Source of the DNA: Mycobacteriaceae bacterium | GTDB taxonomy: Bacteria; Actinomycetota; Actinomycetes; Mycobacteriales; Mycobacteriaceae | NCBI GenBank assembly: GCA_028726465.1 | Contig: JAQYQB010000014.1 | Location: 203,437-267,436, forward strand | Reading direction: 5' to 3' | DNA length: 64,000 nt | Part shown: positions 17,407 to 25,907 of the stretch, piece after piece | Layout: each line of letters starts with the position of its first letter | How positions within the stretch are numbered: the stretch's first letter is position 1 | Position numbers and translations under genes: made by a program | The notes under the pieces: generated by a model | Told to the model about the DNA's origin: nothing | The model's input: the letters and a program-made list of their open reading frames with translations, nothing else | Databases searched by the model: none

Positions 17407-19701
17407 ATGACTCACGATAGACCGGCGAAACGCCCCGCTGGGTCTAGCATGCGCAGCATGTCCGCCCGCCTGGCTCGTTCCCTGACGGGTGGGCGGACCA
17501 AGGTCAATCCGGTCTTGGAGCCTTTGCTGTCCATCCACCGCGAATTCCATCCGCGGGCAGACGTGGAGCTGCTGAACAACGCCTACGAAACCGCCGAGCG
17601 CCTGCACGAGGGCGTGATGCGCAAGTCGGGGGATCCGTACATCACGCACCCGCTGGCGGTCGCCACCATCGCCGCGGAGATCGGCATGGACACCACCACG
17701 GTGGCCGCGGCCCTCCTGCACGACACGGTGGAGGACACCGATTATTCCCTCGAGGACCTGACTGGCGATTTCGGCCCCGAGGTCGCGCGGCTCGTCGACG
17801 GCGTGACGAAGCTGGACAAGGTGGCGCTGGGTGCTGCCGCCGAGGCTGAGACCATCCGCAAGATGATCGTGGCCATGGCCCAGGATCCGCGCGTGCTGGT
17901 CATCAAGGTCGCTGACCGCCTGCACAACATGCGAACCATGCGCTTCCTGCCGCCGGAAAAGCAGGCGAAGAAGGCCCGCCAGACCCTCGACGTGATTGCC
18001 CCGCTGGCGCACCGCCTGGGCATGGCCAGCGTCAAGTGGGAGCTCGAGGACCTGGCTTTTGCCATCCTGTACCCGAAGAAGTACGACGAGATCGTGCGCA
18101 TGGTCGCCGCCCGCGCCCCCTCGCGCGACCGCGCCCTGAAGCAGATCAAGGAAGAGGTCGGCGCCGCCCTCAAGGAGAACGGCATCCAGGCTGAGGTGAT
18201 GGGCCGGCCGAAGCACTACTGGTCGATCTATCAGAAGATGATCGTGCGCAGCCGCGACTTCGACGAGATCTTCGACCTGGTGGGCATCCGCATCCTGGTC
18301 GAGGACATCAACAGTTGTTACGCCGCCATCGGCGTGGTCCACGCCCTCTACTCGGCGCTTCCCGGCCGGTTCAAGGACTATATCTCCTCGCCGCGCTTCG
18401 GCGTCTACCAGTCGCTGCACACCACGGTGCTAGCCGACGGTGGCTCCTCCCTGGAGGTGCAGGTGCGCACCCACGAGATGCATTACAACGCCGAATTCGG
18501 CGTGGCCGCGCACTGGCGCTACAAGGAGACCAAGGGCAAAAACTCTGGCCACCAGGAAGAGGTCGACCAGATGGCGTGGATGCGCCAGCTGCTCGACTGG
18601 CAGAAGGAAGCCGCTGATCCGAACGACTTCCTGGACTCCCTGCGTTACGACCTGTCGGCCAAGCAGATCTTCGCGTTCACCCCGAAAGGTGACGTCATCA
18701 ACCTGCCGGCCGGCTCCACGCCGGTCGACTTCGCCTACGCGGTCCACACGGAGGTTGGCCACCGCTGTATCGGCGCGAAGGTCAACGGCAAGCTGGTGGC
18801 GCTGGAATCGACGCTGAAATCCGGCGACAAGGTGGAGATCTTTACCTCCAAGGACACTAACGCCGGCCCGTCGCGCGACTGGCAGGAGTTCTTGGTCTCG
18901 CCGCGCGCGAAGGCGAAGGTGCGCCAGTGGTTCGCCAAGGAGCGCCGCGAAGAACACCTCGAAGCCGGCCGCGACGCCCTAGCCACGGAGGTCCAGCGCG
19001 GCGGCCTGCCGCTCTACCGACTGTTTACGGCCAGCTCGATGAAGCAGGTGGCCAAGCAGCTGCACTACCCGGACGTGGACTCGCTGTATACGGCCATCGG
19101 CTCGGGCAATGTCTCCGCCCAGCACGTGGCCAACCAGCTGACCTCCCTGTTCGGCGACCGCGACGACGCGGTCGAGGCCCTGGCCGATCGCACCCCGCTG
19201 TCGGCGCTGGAGAATTCCCGCACCAAGGAAACCGAAGATTCCTCCTCGGGCACCGGCATCCTGGTCGAGGGCAGCCCGGACGTGATGGCGAAGATGGCCA
19301 AGTGCTGCCAGCCGGTCCCGGGCGACGAGATCTTCGGCTTTGTCACCCGCGGCGGCGGGGTCTCCGTGCACCGCGTGGATTGCACCAACGCGGAGAAGCT
19401 GCGCAGCCAGCCGGAGCGCATGATGGACGTCTCCTGGGCCAGCGGCAATTCCGCCTCCGGCGCCTTCGCGGCCACGCTGCAGCTGGAGGCCCTGGACCGC
19501 CAGGGCCTGCTGTTTGAAATCACGCGGATCTTCAGCGATCAGAACCTCAACGTGCTGTCGATGACCTCGAACCGCGGCGACGATCACATCGCGACGCTGA
19601 AGTTCACCTTCTCGGTCTCCGACACCAAGCAGCTGGGCCAGCTGATGACCACGCTGCGCAACACCGAGGGCGTCTTCGACGTCTACCGCGTCACCGCTTA
19701 A
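17407..19701 (+). CDS. rel: Bifunctional (p)ppGpp synthetase/hydrolase Rel
   Basis: Controls the stringent response by making and degrading (p)ppGpp. 764 residues in the long RelA/SpoT order. The HD hydrolase domain has [15 protein letters not shown] at about residues 100-114. The synthetase domain has [21 protein letters not shown] and [13 protein letters not shown] (about 285-345). The TGS domain is [24 protein letters not shown] (about 423-446). A zinc-finger-like region with [10 protein letters not shown] and a C-terminal ACT domain follow. The intact HD residues indicate hydrolysis as well as synthesis. The ATG follows GGAAAGGGG. Confidence 0.96.
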   Translation: MTHDRPAKRPAGSSMRSMSARLARSLTGGRTKVNPVLEPLLSIHREFHPRADVELLNNAYETAERLHEGVMRKSGDPYITHPLAVATIAAEIGMDTTTVAAALLHDTVEDTDYSLEDLTGDFGPEVARLVDGVTKLDKVALGAAAEAETIRKMIVAMAQDPRVLVIKVADRLHNMRTMRFLPPEKQAKKARQTLDVIAPLAHRLGMASVKWELEDLAFAILYPKKYDEIVRMVAARAPSRDRALKQIKEEVGAALKENGIQAEVMGRPKHYWSIYQKMIVRSRDFDEIFDLVGIRILVEDINSCYAAIGVVHALYSALPGRFKDYISSPRFGVYQSLHTTVLADGGSSLEVQVRTHEMHYNAEFGVAAHWRYKETKGKNSGHQEEVDQMAWMRQLLDWQKEAADPNDFLDSLRYDLSAKQIFAFTPKGDVINLPAGSTPVDFAYAVHTEVGHRCIGAKVNGKLVALESTLKSGDKVEIFTSKDTNAGPSRDWQEFLVSPRAKAKVRQWFAKERREEHLEAGRDALATEVQRGGLPLYRLFTASSMKQVAKQLHYPDVDSLYTAIGSGNVSAQHVANQLTSLFGDRDDAVEALADRTPLSALENSRTKETEDSSSGTGILVEGSPDVMAKMAKCCQPVPGDEIFGFVTRGGGVSVHRVDCTNAEKLRSQPERMMDVSWASGNSASGAFAATLQLEALDRQGLLFEITRIFSDQNLNVLSMTSNRGDDHIATLKFTFSVSDTKQLGQLMTTLRNTEGVFDVYRVTA

Positions 19702-19876
19702 CCCCGCGGGACCGCGAATCCTCGGCGCCAGCGACGGAGGAACGAGCGGCAGGGGAGAGCGCAGTGCCCCCGTCCGGTGACCGGCAGGTGAACTCTGCGC
19801 CGCGGGCAGGTTAACACCGCAGGGGAAGCCGCGACCTACCGCCGGGAGCGCTGCGGGGGCTTGGTCACGGGTTTAT

Positions 19877-19903
19877 AAAGGGACTTGTCTCTAAGTCCCT
19901 TTT
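19877..19903 (+). promoter_or_regulatory. Perfect 10-bp stem-loop just upstream of the nucleotidase gene
   Basis: AAAGGGACTT, loop GTCTCT, AAGTCCCTTT, then T. The hairpin ends 25 bases before the ATG at 19928 and about 12 bases before its GTAGGAGA ribosome site. It could be the rel terminator (the T-run is short), a leader attenuator or a phosphate- or nucleotide-responsive element. Confidence 0.5.
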
Positions 19904-19927
19904 CCCAAGTCTCGTAGGAGAACTCCC

Positions 19928-22024
19928 ATGAGTAACTTCCGTCGCATTGGCCGCCTCGTGGCGGCTACCACCGTCACTGCCGTCGCCCTGCAGGGCGCTC
20001 CGGCCGCCTTCGCCGAGGACAAGGTCAGCTTCTCGGTCTCCAACTTCACCGACTTCCACGGCCACCTGGAAGAAGCGGATCCGGAACTGGGTGCCGCTAA
20101 GCTGATGAGCCTGGTCGAGCAGGTCAACCAGGACCAGAACTACGATCTGACCACCTCGGGCGATAACGTCGGCGGTTCCGCGTTCGTCTCCGCCATCACC
20201 GACGACGAGTACACCCTGCAGGTTCTTAACGCCATGGGGGTCGAGGCCAGCGCCGTGGGCAACCACGAATTCGATCAGGGCTTTGATGACCTGACGGGCC
20301 GCATCATCCCGAAGTCCGACTACCCGGTGCTGGGCGCCAACGTCCTCAAGGACGGCCAGCCGGCGATGGAAGCGTCCCACGTTTCTGAAATTGACGGCGT
20401 CAAGGTCGGCTACGTGGGCACCGTGACTCAGCTGACCGCTGAGAAGGTCGCCCCGAGCGCCATCGAGGGCATCACCTTCACCGACCCGGTCGAGGCCACC
20501 AACAAGGAGGCCACCCGCCTGAAGGAGTCGGGCGAGGCCGACGTCGTCGTGGCGCTGATGCACGAGGACGCGGAGCAGTACGCCGAGGGCTTCAACAACG
20601 ACGTCGACGTCCTCTTCGGCGGCGATTCCCACGTGCGCTCCCAGGGCACCGTCGAGCGCGAGGGCGCGCTGCCGCTGCACTGGGCCCAGGGCCACGAGTA
20701 CGGCAAGGTGCTCAACGACGTGGACTTCACCTACGACAAGACCGCCGGCGAGCTCACCGACGTGGAACTGACCCAGTACGACTACACGGATGCGGCAGCC
20801 CTGGAGCCGCACGCGGAGATCGCGGGCCTGGTGGCGGAGGCCAAGGACAAGGCCGCTGAGAAGGGCGCCGAGGAAGCCGGTGAGACCCCGCAGGCCATGT
20901 TCCGCGGCTCCGACGAGGGCAAGGAGCCGGGCTCCAACCGCGGCGTCGAGTCCACCCTGAACAACTTCATCGCTGAGGGCCAGCGCGTGAGCATGTCCAA
21001 GCAGGTCGACAAGGACATCGACCTGGGCCTGATGAACGCCGGCGGCGTGCGCGCCGACCTCAAGGGCGGCAAGGTGACCTACCAGGACATCTTCGAGGTC
21101 CAGCCGTTTGGCAACTCCATCGCCTACGGCACCATCACCGGCCAGGACCTGGTCGATGCCCTGGAGAACCAGTGGCAGCCGGGCAACTCCCGCCCGCGCC
21201 TGGCGCTGGGCCTGTCGGAGAACGTCTCCGTGGCCTACGACCCGCAGGCGGAGCAGGGCCAGCGCGTCCAGTCGGTCATCATCAACGGCGAGCCGCTCGA
21301 CCTGGGCAAGAACTACACCGTGGCCCTGTCGACCTTCCTGGCCGGCGGCGGCGACGGCTTCTTCGCTGAGGATCAGGTCAAGGACATTGTGGATGTGGGC
21401 TACATGGACACCCAGGCGATGATCGATTACATCGCCAGCGGCGAGGCCGACGTCCGCACCGGCCAGGGCCAGGTCGGCGTGCACCTGTCCGGCGAGCCGA
21501 AGGCCGGGGAGAAGCTGACTGTGGAGCTTTCCTCCCTCAACTACACCAGCGAGGGCGAGCCGATGGCCAAGACCGCCACCGTCTCCCTGGGTGAGGCCAG
21601 CGCCGAGGCCGAGATCGACAACGCCCGCCAGGACGGCGACGACCAGATGGGTGAGCGCGGCCGCGCCACCGTCGAGCTGACCGTCCCGGAGGACCTCTCC
21701 GGCGAGCAGGAGCTCAAGGTCACCACCGACCAGGGCACCGAGGTCATCATCCCGGTCACCGTCACTGCCGCCGACGGCAATGGCAACGGTGGCGATGACA
21801 ACGACGACGACACCGACGACAGCGACAACGGCTCCAGCCTGAGCTCCACCTCCAGCCTGAGCTCCGGTTCCAGCGACTCGCTGCTGTCCTCGGTCGGCAT
21901 TGGCGCGGGCGTTATCGTCGCTCTCGTCGCCGGCCTGATGGGCGCGGTCGGCACCGGCATCATCACCCTGCCGGCCCCGGTCCGCAAGATGATTGAGGGC
22001 CTGCGCAAGCAGTTCGGCCTCTAA
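19928..22024 (+). CDS. Exported, membrane-anchored 5'-nucleotidase/UDP-sugar hydrolase (UshA-like)
   Basis: Extracellular nucleotide or phosphate-ester hydrolase that would release nucleosides and phosphate. 698 residues: signal peptide (cleavage after about AFA-ED, residue 29); metallophosphoesterase domain with DFHGH, SGDNVGGS, VGNHEFDQGFD and GGDSHVRS; C-terminal 5'-nucleotidase domain with NAGGVRADL and FGNSIAYGTITGQDLVDAL (about residues 375-520). After these comes a beta-rich segment, an Asp-rich linker, a Ser-rich stretch from about residue 633 and a hydrophobic helix (about 655-680) with a basic tail, a probable C-terminal anchor. Confidence 0.9.
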   Translation: MSNFRRIGRLVAATTVTAVALQGAPAAFAEDKVSFSVSNFTDFHGHLEEADPELGAAKLMSLVEQVNQDQNYDLTTSGDNVGGSAFVSAITDDEYTLQVLNAMGVEASAVGNHEFDQGFDDLTGRIIPKSDYPVLGANVLKDGQPAMEASHVSEIDGVKVGYVGTVTQLTAEKVAPSAIEGITFTDPVEATNKEATRLKESGEADVVVALMHEDAEQYAEGFNNDVDVLFGGDSHVRSQGTVEREGALPLHWAQGHEYGKVLNDVDFTYDKTAGELTDVELTQYDYTDAAALEPHAEIAGLVAEAKDKAAEKGAEEAGETPQAMFRGSDEGKEPGSNRGVESTLNNFIAEGQRVSMSKQVDKDIDLGLMNAGGVRADLKGGKVTYQDIFEVQPFGNSIAYGTITGQDLVDALENQWQPGNSRPRLALGLSENVSVAYDPQAEQGQRVQSVIINGEPLDLGKNYTVALSTFLAGGGDGFFAEDQVKDIVDVGYMDTQAMIDYIASGEADVRTGQGQVGVHLSGEPKAGEKLTVELSSLNYTSEGEPMAKTATVSLGEASAEAEIDNARQDGDDQMGERGRATVELTVPEDLSGEQELKVTTDQGTEVIIPVTVTAADGNGNGGDDNDDDTDDSDNGSSLSSTSSLSSGSSDSLLSSVGIGAGVIVALVAGLMGAVGTGIITLPAPVRKMIEGLRKQFGL

Positions 22025-22070
22025 GACCACCCACCGCGCGGCCCAAACGCTTGCGCAACCACGACAACAA

Positions 22071-22100
22071 GGCCCTGGGGATTACCCCAGGGCCTTCGTT
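22071..22100 (+). terminator. Rho-independent terminator after the nucleotidase gene
   Basis: Perfect 10-bp stem GGCCCTGGGG/CCCCAGGGCC with loop ATTA, followed by the short T-rich tail TTCGTT. Confidence 0.85.
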
Positions 22101-22172
22101 CGCCCTACCGCAGCCAAGCAATAACCACCAGCGTTCCCATAGCCGTACCTATCAGGGACTAAGCTAGGGCAC

Positions 22173-22727
22173 GTGAGTTGGCAGCAAATTCTTCTGGACG
22201 AGGCCTACTACCAGCTGGGGCTGGAGTGGCACCGCATCCCGATCGTCATCCTGGCCTCCATCGGCATCTACCTGGCCTTCATGCTCTTGGTGAAGGTCTT
22301 TGGCTCCCGCGTGCTGACCTCCATGACTGCTTCCGATGCTGTCATTATCATCATGTTCGGCGCCGTCGCCGGCCGCGTCATCGTCGGCGTGCCCCCGTCA
22401 CTGGCCGCCGGCGTCCTAGGCCTAGCCACGCTCATGGGGCTGGAGGCCGCCTTCGGTGTGCTGCGCAACGCTGTGGGCTGGTCCCGGTTCATCGACCGCA
22501 AGCCCATCCTCATCATGCACCACGGGGAGAAGGTCGAGGCCAACGCCGATTTCGCCCACGTCAGCGACACCGACATCTACTCGGCCATCCGCAAGGCCGG
22601 CCTCGGCAGCACGCAGGAAGTCCAAGCCATGATCCTGGAGCCCACCGGCCAAATCGCCGTCATCCAAGAAGGCAAGACCATGGACCCAGACGTCTTCCGC
22701 GACGTCAAGGGCCTCGGCCAAGACTAA
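22173..22727 (+). CDS. DUF421 (YetF/YcaP) membrane protein
   Basis: 184 residues with three N-terminal transmembrane helices followed by a cytoplasmic domain. The DUF421 signature is seen in LTSMTASDAVIIIMFGAVAGR and DRKPILIMHHGEKV. Function of the family is not established, although YetF-like proteins are linked to spore or stress physiology in Bacillus. The GTG start has no ribosome site; TAAGCT at 22160-22165 is placed as a -10 box would be for a leaderless message. It stands alone between two terminators. Confidence 0.82.
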   Translation: MSWQQILLDEAYYQLGLEWHRIPIVILASIGIYLAFMLLVKVFGSRVLTSMTASDAVIIIMFGAVAGRVIVGVPPSLAAGVLGLATLMGLEAAFGVLRNAVGWSRFIDRKPILIMHHGEKVEANADFAHVSDTDIYSAIRKAGLGSTQEVQAMILEPTGQIAVIQEGKTMDPDVFRDVKGLGQD

Positions 22728-22794
22728 GCTCCAAAACAGATCAGCAAAGCCGAAAGCCGAACACACAACCGGATCCCGAACCAAGGCATAAAAA

Positions 22795-22822
22795 ATACCC
22801 CGTGGATAAAACCACGGGGTAT
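22795..22822 (-). terminator. Rho-independent terminator for the small exported protein gene
   Basis: Perfect 11-bp stem ATACCCCGTGG/CCACGGGGTAT with loop ATAAAA. On the minus strand it is followed by TTTTT, so it mainly serves the minus-strand gene at 22857-23204. It could also act weakly on the DUF421 transcript. Confidence 0.85.
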
Positions 22823-22856
22823 AAAGCGTGCTAGCTAGCAGCTAGTACAAGCCGAA

Positions 22857-23204
22857 TTACTTCTGGCCCGGCAGGTCGATGTACTTGCTGAAGAAAGCGA
22901 ACAGGGAGCCCAGCACACCGATGATGGCGCTGGCGACGCCGACCCAAGCCTTGACTTCCTCAGCGATCTTCTTGGTGTCCTTCTTCTCGCCGTTCTCGCC
23001 CTCGCTGGAGGACAGGTCAGAGATGGAGGAAGAACCGTTGTCGTTCTGGTCCTTGTCGTCCTTCGGAGCCTCGGGGGTCGAGGTGGCGGCGGTGGAGGTC
23101 TCACCGGCGCCGGACTCTTCAGCGGTGGCAACGTTGACGCCAGCGAAGGAAACGGCGATGGCGGTTGCACCAGCAACCAGGGACTTACGGGAGAAAAGCT
23201 TCAT
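22857..23204 (-). CDS. Small exported protein with acidic/Ser linker and C-terminal hydrophobic helix
   Basis: 115 residues. No family recognised. A signal peptide is clear: MKLFSRKSLVAG, a hydrophobic core and cleavage near NVATA-EES (about residue 27). The mature part has an acidic, Thr/Ser/Pro-rich linker (about 28-72) and a C-terminal stretch of about 38 residues, with KKIAEEVKAWVG leading into VASAIIGVLGSLFAFF, that could be a membrane or amphipathic helix. The frame is open 96 bases further upstream, but the ATG at 23204 has AAGGAT before it and gives the signal peptide. The linker resembles that at the C-terminus of the nearby nucleotidase. A strong promoter and terminator make it a single-gene unit. 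Confidence 0.78.
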   Translation of the reverse strand: MKLFSRKSLVAGATAIAVSFAGVNVATAEESGAGETSTAATSTPEAPKDDKDQNDNGSSSISDLSSSEGENGEKKDTKKIAEEVKAWVGVASAIIGVLGSLFAFFSKYIDLPGQK

Positions 23205-23248
23205 TATCAAAATCCTTAGATTCCGTGGAGTACTTGCAGACGCTACAA

Positions 23249-23277
23249 ATAGTAGCGATACGGGCAGGGGTTTGCAA
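23249..23277 (-). promoter_or_regulatory. Promoter of the small exported protein, with palindrome over the -10
   Basis: On the minus strand TTGCAA (23272-23277) is 17 bases from TACTAT (23249-23254). A perfect 6-bp inverted repeat CGCTAC-AAATA-GTAGCG (23241-23257) covers the -10 box and looks like an operator. Confidence 0.6.
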
Positions 23278-23461
23278 GACCTGTCTAAGGAAACTGCCAA
23301 ATCGGACCGTAATCGTAGAGTTCTTAGTGAATCTAGAATCGCAGGTAAACAAAGGGTTAACTGGTAATGCCTAAAGAAAAACTAAGAATCTACTGAGTGT
23401 GGGTAACCTAAGTTGGAGGGGTCTATGGGGGCTGCTTGGCGGGGGTGGTGCGGATACGGGA

Positions 23462-23502
23462 AAGCCCCGGCACGGCGCGAGGGTGCGCGGGTGCCGGGGC
23501 TT
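23462..23502 (-). terminator. Hairpin terminator after the cyclophilin gene
   Basis: Perfect 12-bp stem AAGCCCCGGCAC/GTGCCGGGGCTT with a 17-base GC-rich loop, 46 bases beyond the cyclophilin stop. On the minus strand only TTT follows, so termination may be partly Rho-assisted. Confidence 0.65.
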
Positions 23503-23547
23503 GGCGTTTAGAAAGGTGGCCTGGGGGCTTCACCTCCTGAGTATTCG

Positions 23548-24411
23548 TTAGGACTCGACGGAGACCTTGTCGATCTTGACCTCTTCGGCGGGCTTGCCGT
23601 CGGGCTGGCCGCCTTCGACGCCCTTTTCGGCGATCTTGTCGAGGGTTTCCTGGCCCTTGTCGGTCAGCTTGCCGAAGTAGGTGTAGTCCGGTGCCAGCTG
23701 CGAGTCGGCGTAGTTGACGAAGAACTGGGAGCCGTTGGTGTCCTTGCCGGAGTTAGCCATGGCGATGGATCCCTTCGGGTAGGTCACCGGCTGGCCGGCC
23801 TCGGCATCTTCCTCGGTCGGGTACTCGTTGGCGAAGCTGAAGCCCGGGCCGCCGGAACCGGTGCCGGTCGGGTCGCCGCACTGCAGGACGTTCAGGCCGC
23901 CGGAGGTCATGCGGTGGCAGACGCTGCCGTCGTAGTAGCCCTCATCGGCCAGGTGGGTGATGGCGTTGACGGTACAGGGGGCCACGGAGCGGTCGAGCTC
24001 CATTTCCATGTCGCCCTGGTTGGTAGCGAAGTTAACCTTCACGGTGCCCTTGGTGGAGATGTCGTCGCCGTTCGGGACGGTAGCGCCGTTGGAATCCTGG
24101 CCTTGCGTTTCCGGGTACTCGCAGGTGACGGTTTCCGGGAGTGCCTGGGCGCGCTTGCCGGTCAGCGCGACGGCCTCCGGCTGCTCCTCGGACTCGGTAG
24201 TCTCTGTAGTGTTCTGGTCCTCCGCGGTGATTTCCTCGTCGGAGCTATCGCGGGAGGCCATGAACCAGACGCCGCCGACGAGGGCGACGATGGCGAGCAG
24301 GGCGATCAAAGCCACGCCGATGGGGCGGGTCTTGGTCTTGCGCTCGCGGGACTTGAGCTCACGGTTGAGGTTGGCCAAGGCCTCCTCGCTGCGCTTCTTG
24401 TTATCAGGCAC
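23548..24411 (-). CDS. Membrane-anchored cyclophilin-type peptidyl-prolyl isomerase
   Basis: 287 residues. A charged N-terminal cytoplasmic segment (about 1-30) precedes one transmembrane helix (about 31-52, VALIALLAIVALVGGVWFM), an acidic linker, then a cyclophilin domain facing outside. Cyclophilin features: YYDGSVCHRM, LQCGDPTGTGSGGPGF, MANSGKDTNGSQFFV and YTYFGKL. It probably helps fold exported proteins. The frame extends upstream to 24498, but the GTG at 24411 has GAGGAAAAC before it and gives the normal N-terminus. Confidence 0.9.
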   Translation of the reverse strand: MPDNKKRSEEALANLNRELKSRERKTKTRPIGVALIALLAIVALVGGVWFMASRDSSDEEITAEDQNTTETTESEEQPEAVALTGKRAQALPETVTCEYPETQGQDSNGATVPNGDDISTKGTVKVNFATNQGDMEMELDRSVAPCTVNAITHLADEGYYDGSVCHRMTSGGLNVLQCGDPTGTGSGGPGFSFANEYPTEEDAEAGQPVTYPKGSIAMANSGKDTNGSQFFVNYADSQLAPDYTYFGKLTDKGQETLDKIAEKGVEGGQPDGKPAEEVKIDKVSVES

Positions 24412-24565
24412 TGTAGTTTTCCTCGTTACACAGTAGGCAGAATGAACACTTCTTCCGGTCCGGGACGCTTTCGGCGCGGCCCGAACCAACTGGCACACAA
24501 TCCTATCGCGTCGCCCGTCCTAGGTGGGGGATTAGGCCGGGGACTGTGTGGCTTTAGCAGGACCG

Positions 24566-24594
24566 TGGCAGGCATTAGGCAGTGTGGGTATCCT
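24566..24594 (+). promoter_or_regulatory. Possible leaderless promoter of tpx
   Basis: TATCCT at 24589-24594 ends 7 bases before the tpx ATG, and TGGCAG (24566-24571) is 17 bases upstream of it. No ribosome site is present, so transcription may start at the ATG. Confidence 0.4.
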
Positions 24595-24601
24595 CGGGGC
24601 C

Positions 24602-25099
24602 ATGGCAAACGTTAACTTTGATGGAAATGCAACGACGACCACCGGTGAGCTGCCCGCAGTAGGCGAGCAGATTCCGGACTTCACCCTGGTCGGTACCGAC
24701 TTGAAGGAAATTACCGCGCAGGACTTCGCCGGCAAGCGCCTGGTTATCTCCATCTTCCCGTCGCTGGACACCGACGTCTGTGCGGCCCAGCTGCGTAACT
24801 TCAACGAGAAGGCCGCCGGCCTGGACAACACCGTGGTGCTGTCCGTCTCCCGCGACCTGCCCTTCGCGCAGGCCCGTTTCTGCTCCACCGAGGGCATCGA
24901 GAACGTCGTCAGCGGCTCCGACTTCCGCACCGACTTCGGCGAGAAGTTCGGCGTGGCCCTGGAAGGCTCCCCGCTTAAGGGCCTGCTGTCGCGCTCCGTG
25001 GTCGTCACCGATGCCGACCACAAGGTCGTCTACACCGAGCTGGTGGACGAAATCACCACCGAGCCCGACTACGACGCCGCCCTGGCCGCCCTGAAGTAG
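24602..25099 (+). CDS. tpx: Thiol peroxidase (Tpx, atypical 2-Cys peroxiredoxin)
   Basis: Reduces alkyl hydroperoxides and H2O2 with thioredoxin. 165 residues from the ATG at 24602; a longer in-frame reading to 24548 adds 18 residues with no family match. The peroxidatic Cys is residue 60 in [10 protein letters not shown] and the resolving Cys is residue 94 in ARFCSTEG. The block [12 protein letters not shown] near the N-terminus is also typical. It is divergent from the cyclophilin gene and is followed by its own terminator. Confidence 0.94.
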   Translation: MANVNFDGNATTTTGELPAVGEQIPDFTLVGTDLKEITAQDFAGKRLVISIFPSLDTDVCAAQLRNFNEKAAGLDNTVVLSVSRDLPFAQARFCSTEGIENVVSGSDFRTDFGEKFGVALEGSPLKGLLSRSVVVTDADHKVVYTELVDEITTEPDYDAALAALK

Positions 25100-25120
25100 T
25101 CCGCGCTCGCGCGCTTCAAC

Positions 25121-25154
25121 GCCGTCGTCCTGCACTTGCGGGGCGGCGGCTTTT
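25121..25154 (+). terminator. Rho-independent terminator after tpx
   Basis: 10-bp stem GCCGTCGTCC with GGGCGGCGGC (two G-U pairs) around a 10-base loop, followed by TTTTCC. Confidence 0.8.
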
Positions 25155-25259
25155 CCTATTGCGGTTCGTCAGGTTGTTGTTGAATGGGGCGTGGCGGCCG
25201 GTGGTGGCGGAGGAGAGCGGTCGTAGTCGCTGCGGGGCCGAGTCACTATTCTGGAGGGC

Positions 25260-25907
25260 ATGCAGTATTACGGTTTCACCGCGGGTCCCTACAAGACGAA
25301 TTGCTACCTGGTCACGCACGAGGACAAGGCATTCGTCATCGACCCCGGTATGCACGCGCTGGATCGCGTGGAAGGATTGCTGAACGAACACCAGGTCACC
25401 CTGGAAGCGGTGGTGCTCACCCACGGGCATATCGACCACACGCGCAACGCCGGAGACCTGGCCCAAAAGCACAACTGCCCGGTCTATATTCACGCTGAAG
25501 ACGAGTCCATGCTGGCAGACGGCTCGGGCGTATCCGAGGAATCCAAGGTGCTTTTCGACGCCGCCCACATGGTCCCGATTACTGATGTACGCCACCTGCG
25601 TGACGGGGAGGACCTCGAGCTGATTGGCCTGAAGTTTGCCATCCGCCACGCGCCGGGGCACTCGCCGGGCAGCGTCCTGCTGGTCAACGAGGAGGTGGCG
25701 TTTACCGGTGACGTGCTCTTCCGTGGCTCCATCGGGCGCACGGACCTGCCGCATTCGGATCCGGCGGCCATGGACGCCTCCCTGCGTGGGCCCGTGTGGA
25801 ACCTGGCCGATAACCTGGCGGTCCTGCCGGGCCACGGGATGACCTCGACCATGCGGCAGGAGCGGGGGGCCAATCCCTTTTTGCTCAAGGTCGGACGGGT
25901 AATGTAG
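25260..25907 (+). CDS. Metallo-beta-lactamase-fold hydrolase (glyoxalase II-like)
   Basis: 215-residue MBL-fold protein. The zinc motif H-x-H-x-D-H appears as LTHGHIDHTRNAG, with further ligands in RHAPGHSPGSV, AFTGDVLF and LPGHGMTS. It matches the GloB-like hydrolase usually encoded next to hisS. The substrate is not certain; mycothiol-linked thioesters are plausible in this order of bacteria, by inference. The hisS ATG follows its stop directly. Confidence 0.88.
   Translation: MQYYGFTAGPYKTNCYLVTHEDKAFVIDPGMHALDRVEGLLNEHQVTLEAVVLTHGHIDHTRNAGDLAQKHNCPVYIHAEDESMLADGSGVSEESKVLFDAAHMVPITDVRHLRDGEDLELIGLKFAIRHAPGHSPGSVLLVNEEVAFTGDVLFRGSIGRTDLPHSDPAAMDASLRGPVWNLADNLAVLPGHGMTSTMRQERGANPFLLKVGRVM

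Larger units (their letters stand above)
23205..23547. other. 343-bp gene-free stretch
   Basis: Holds the promoter of the small exported protein (23249-23277, minus strand) and the terminator of the cyclophilin gene (23462-23502). Between about 23300 and 23460 nothing further was recognised; short frames there have no coding character. Confidence 0.6.
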
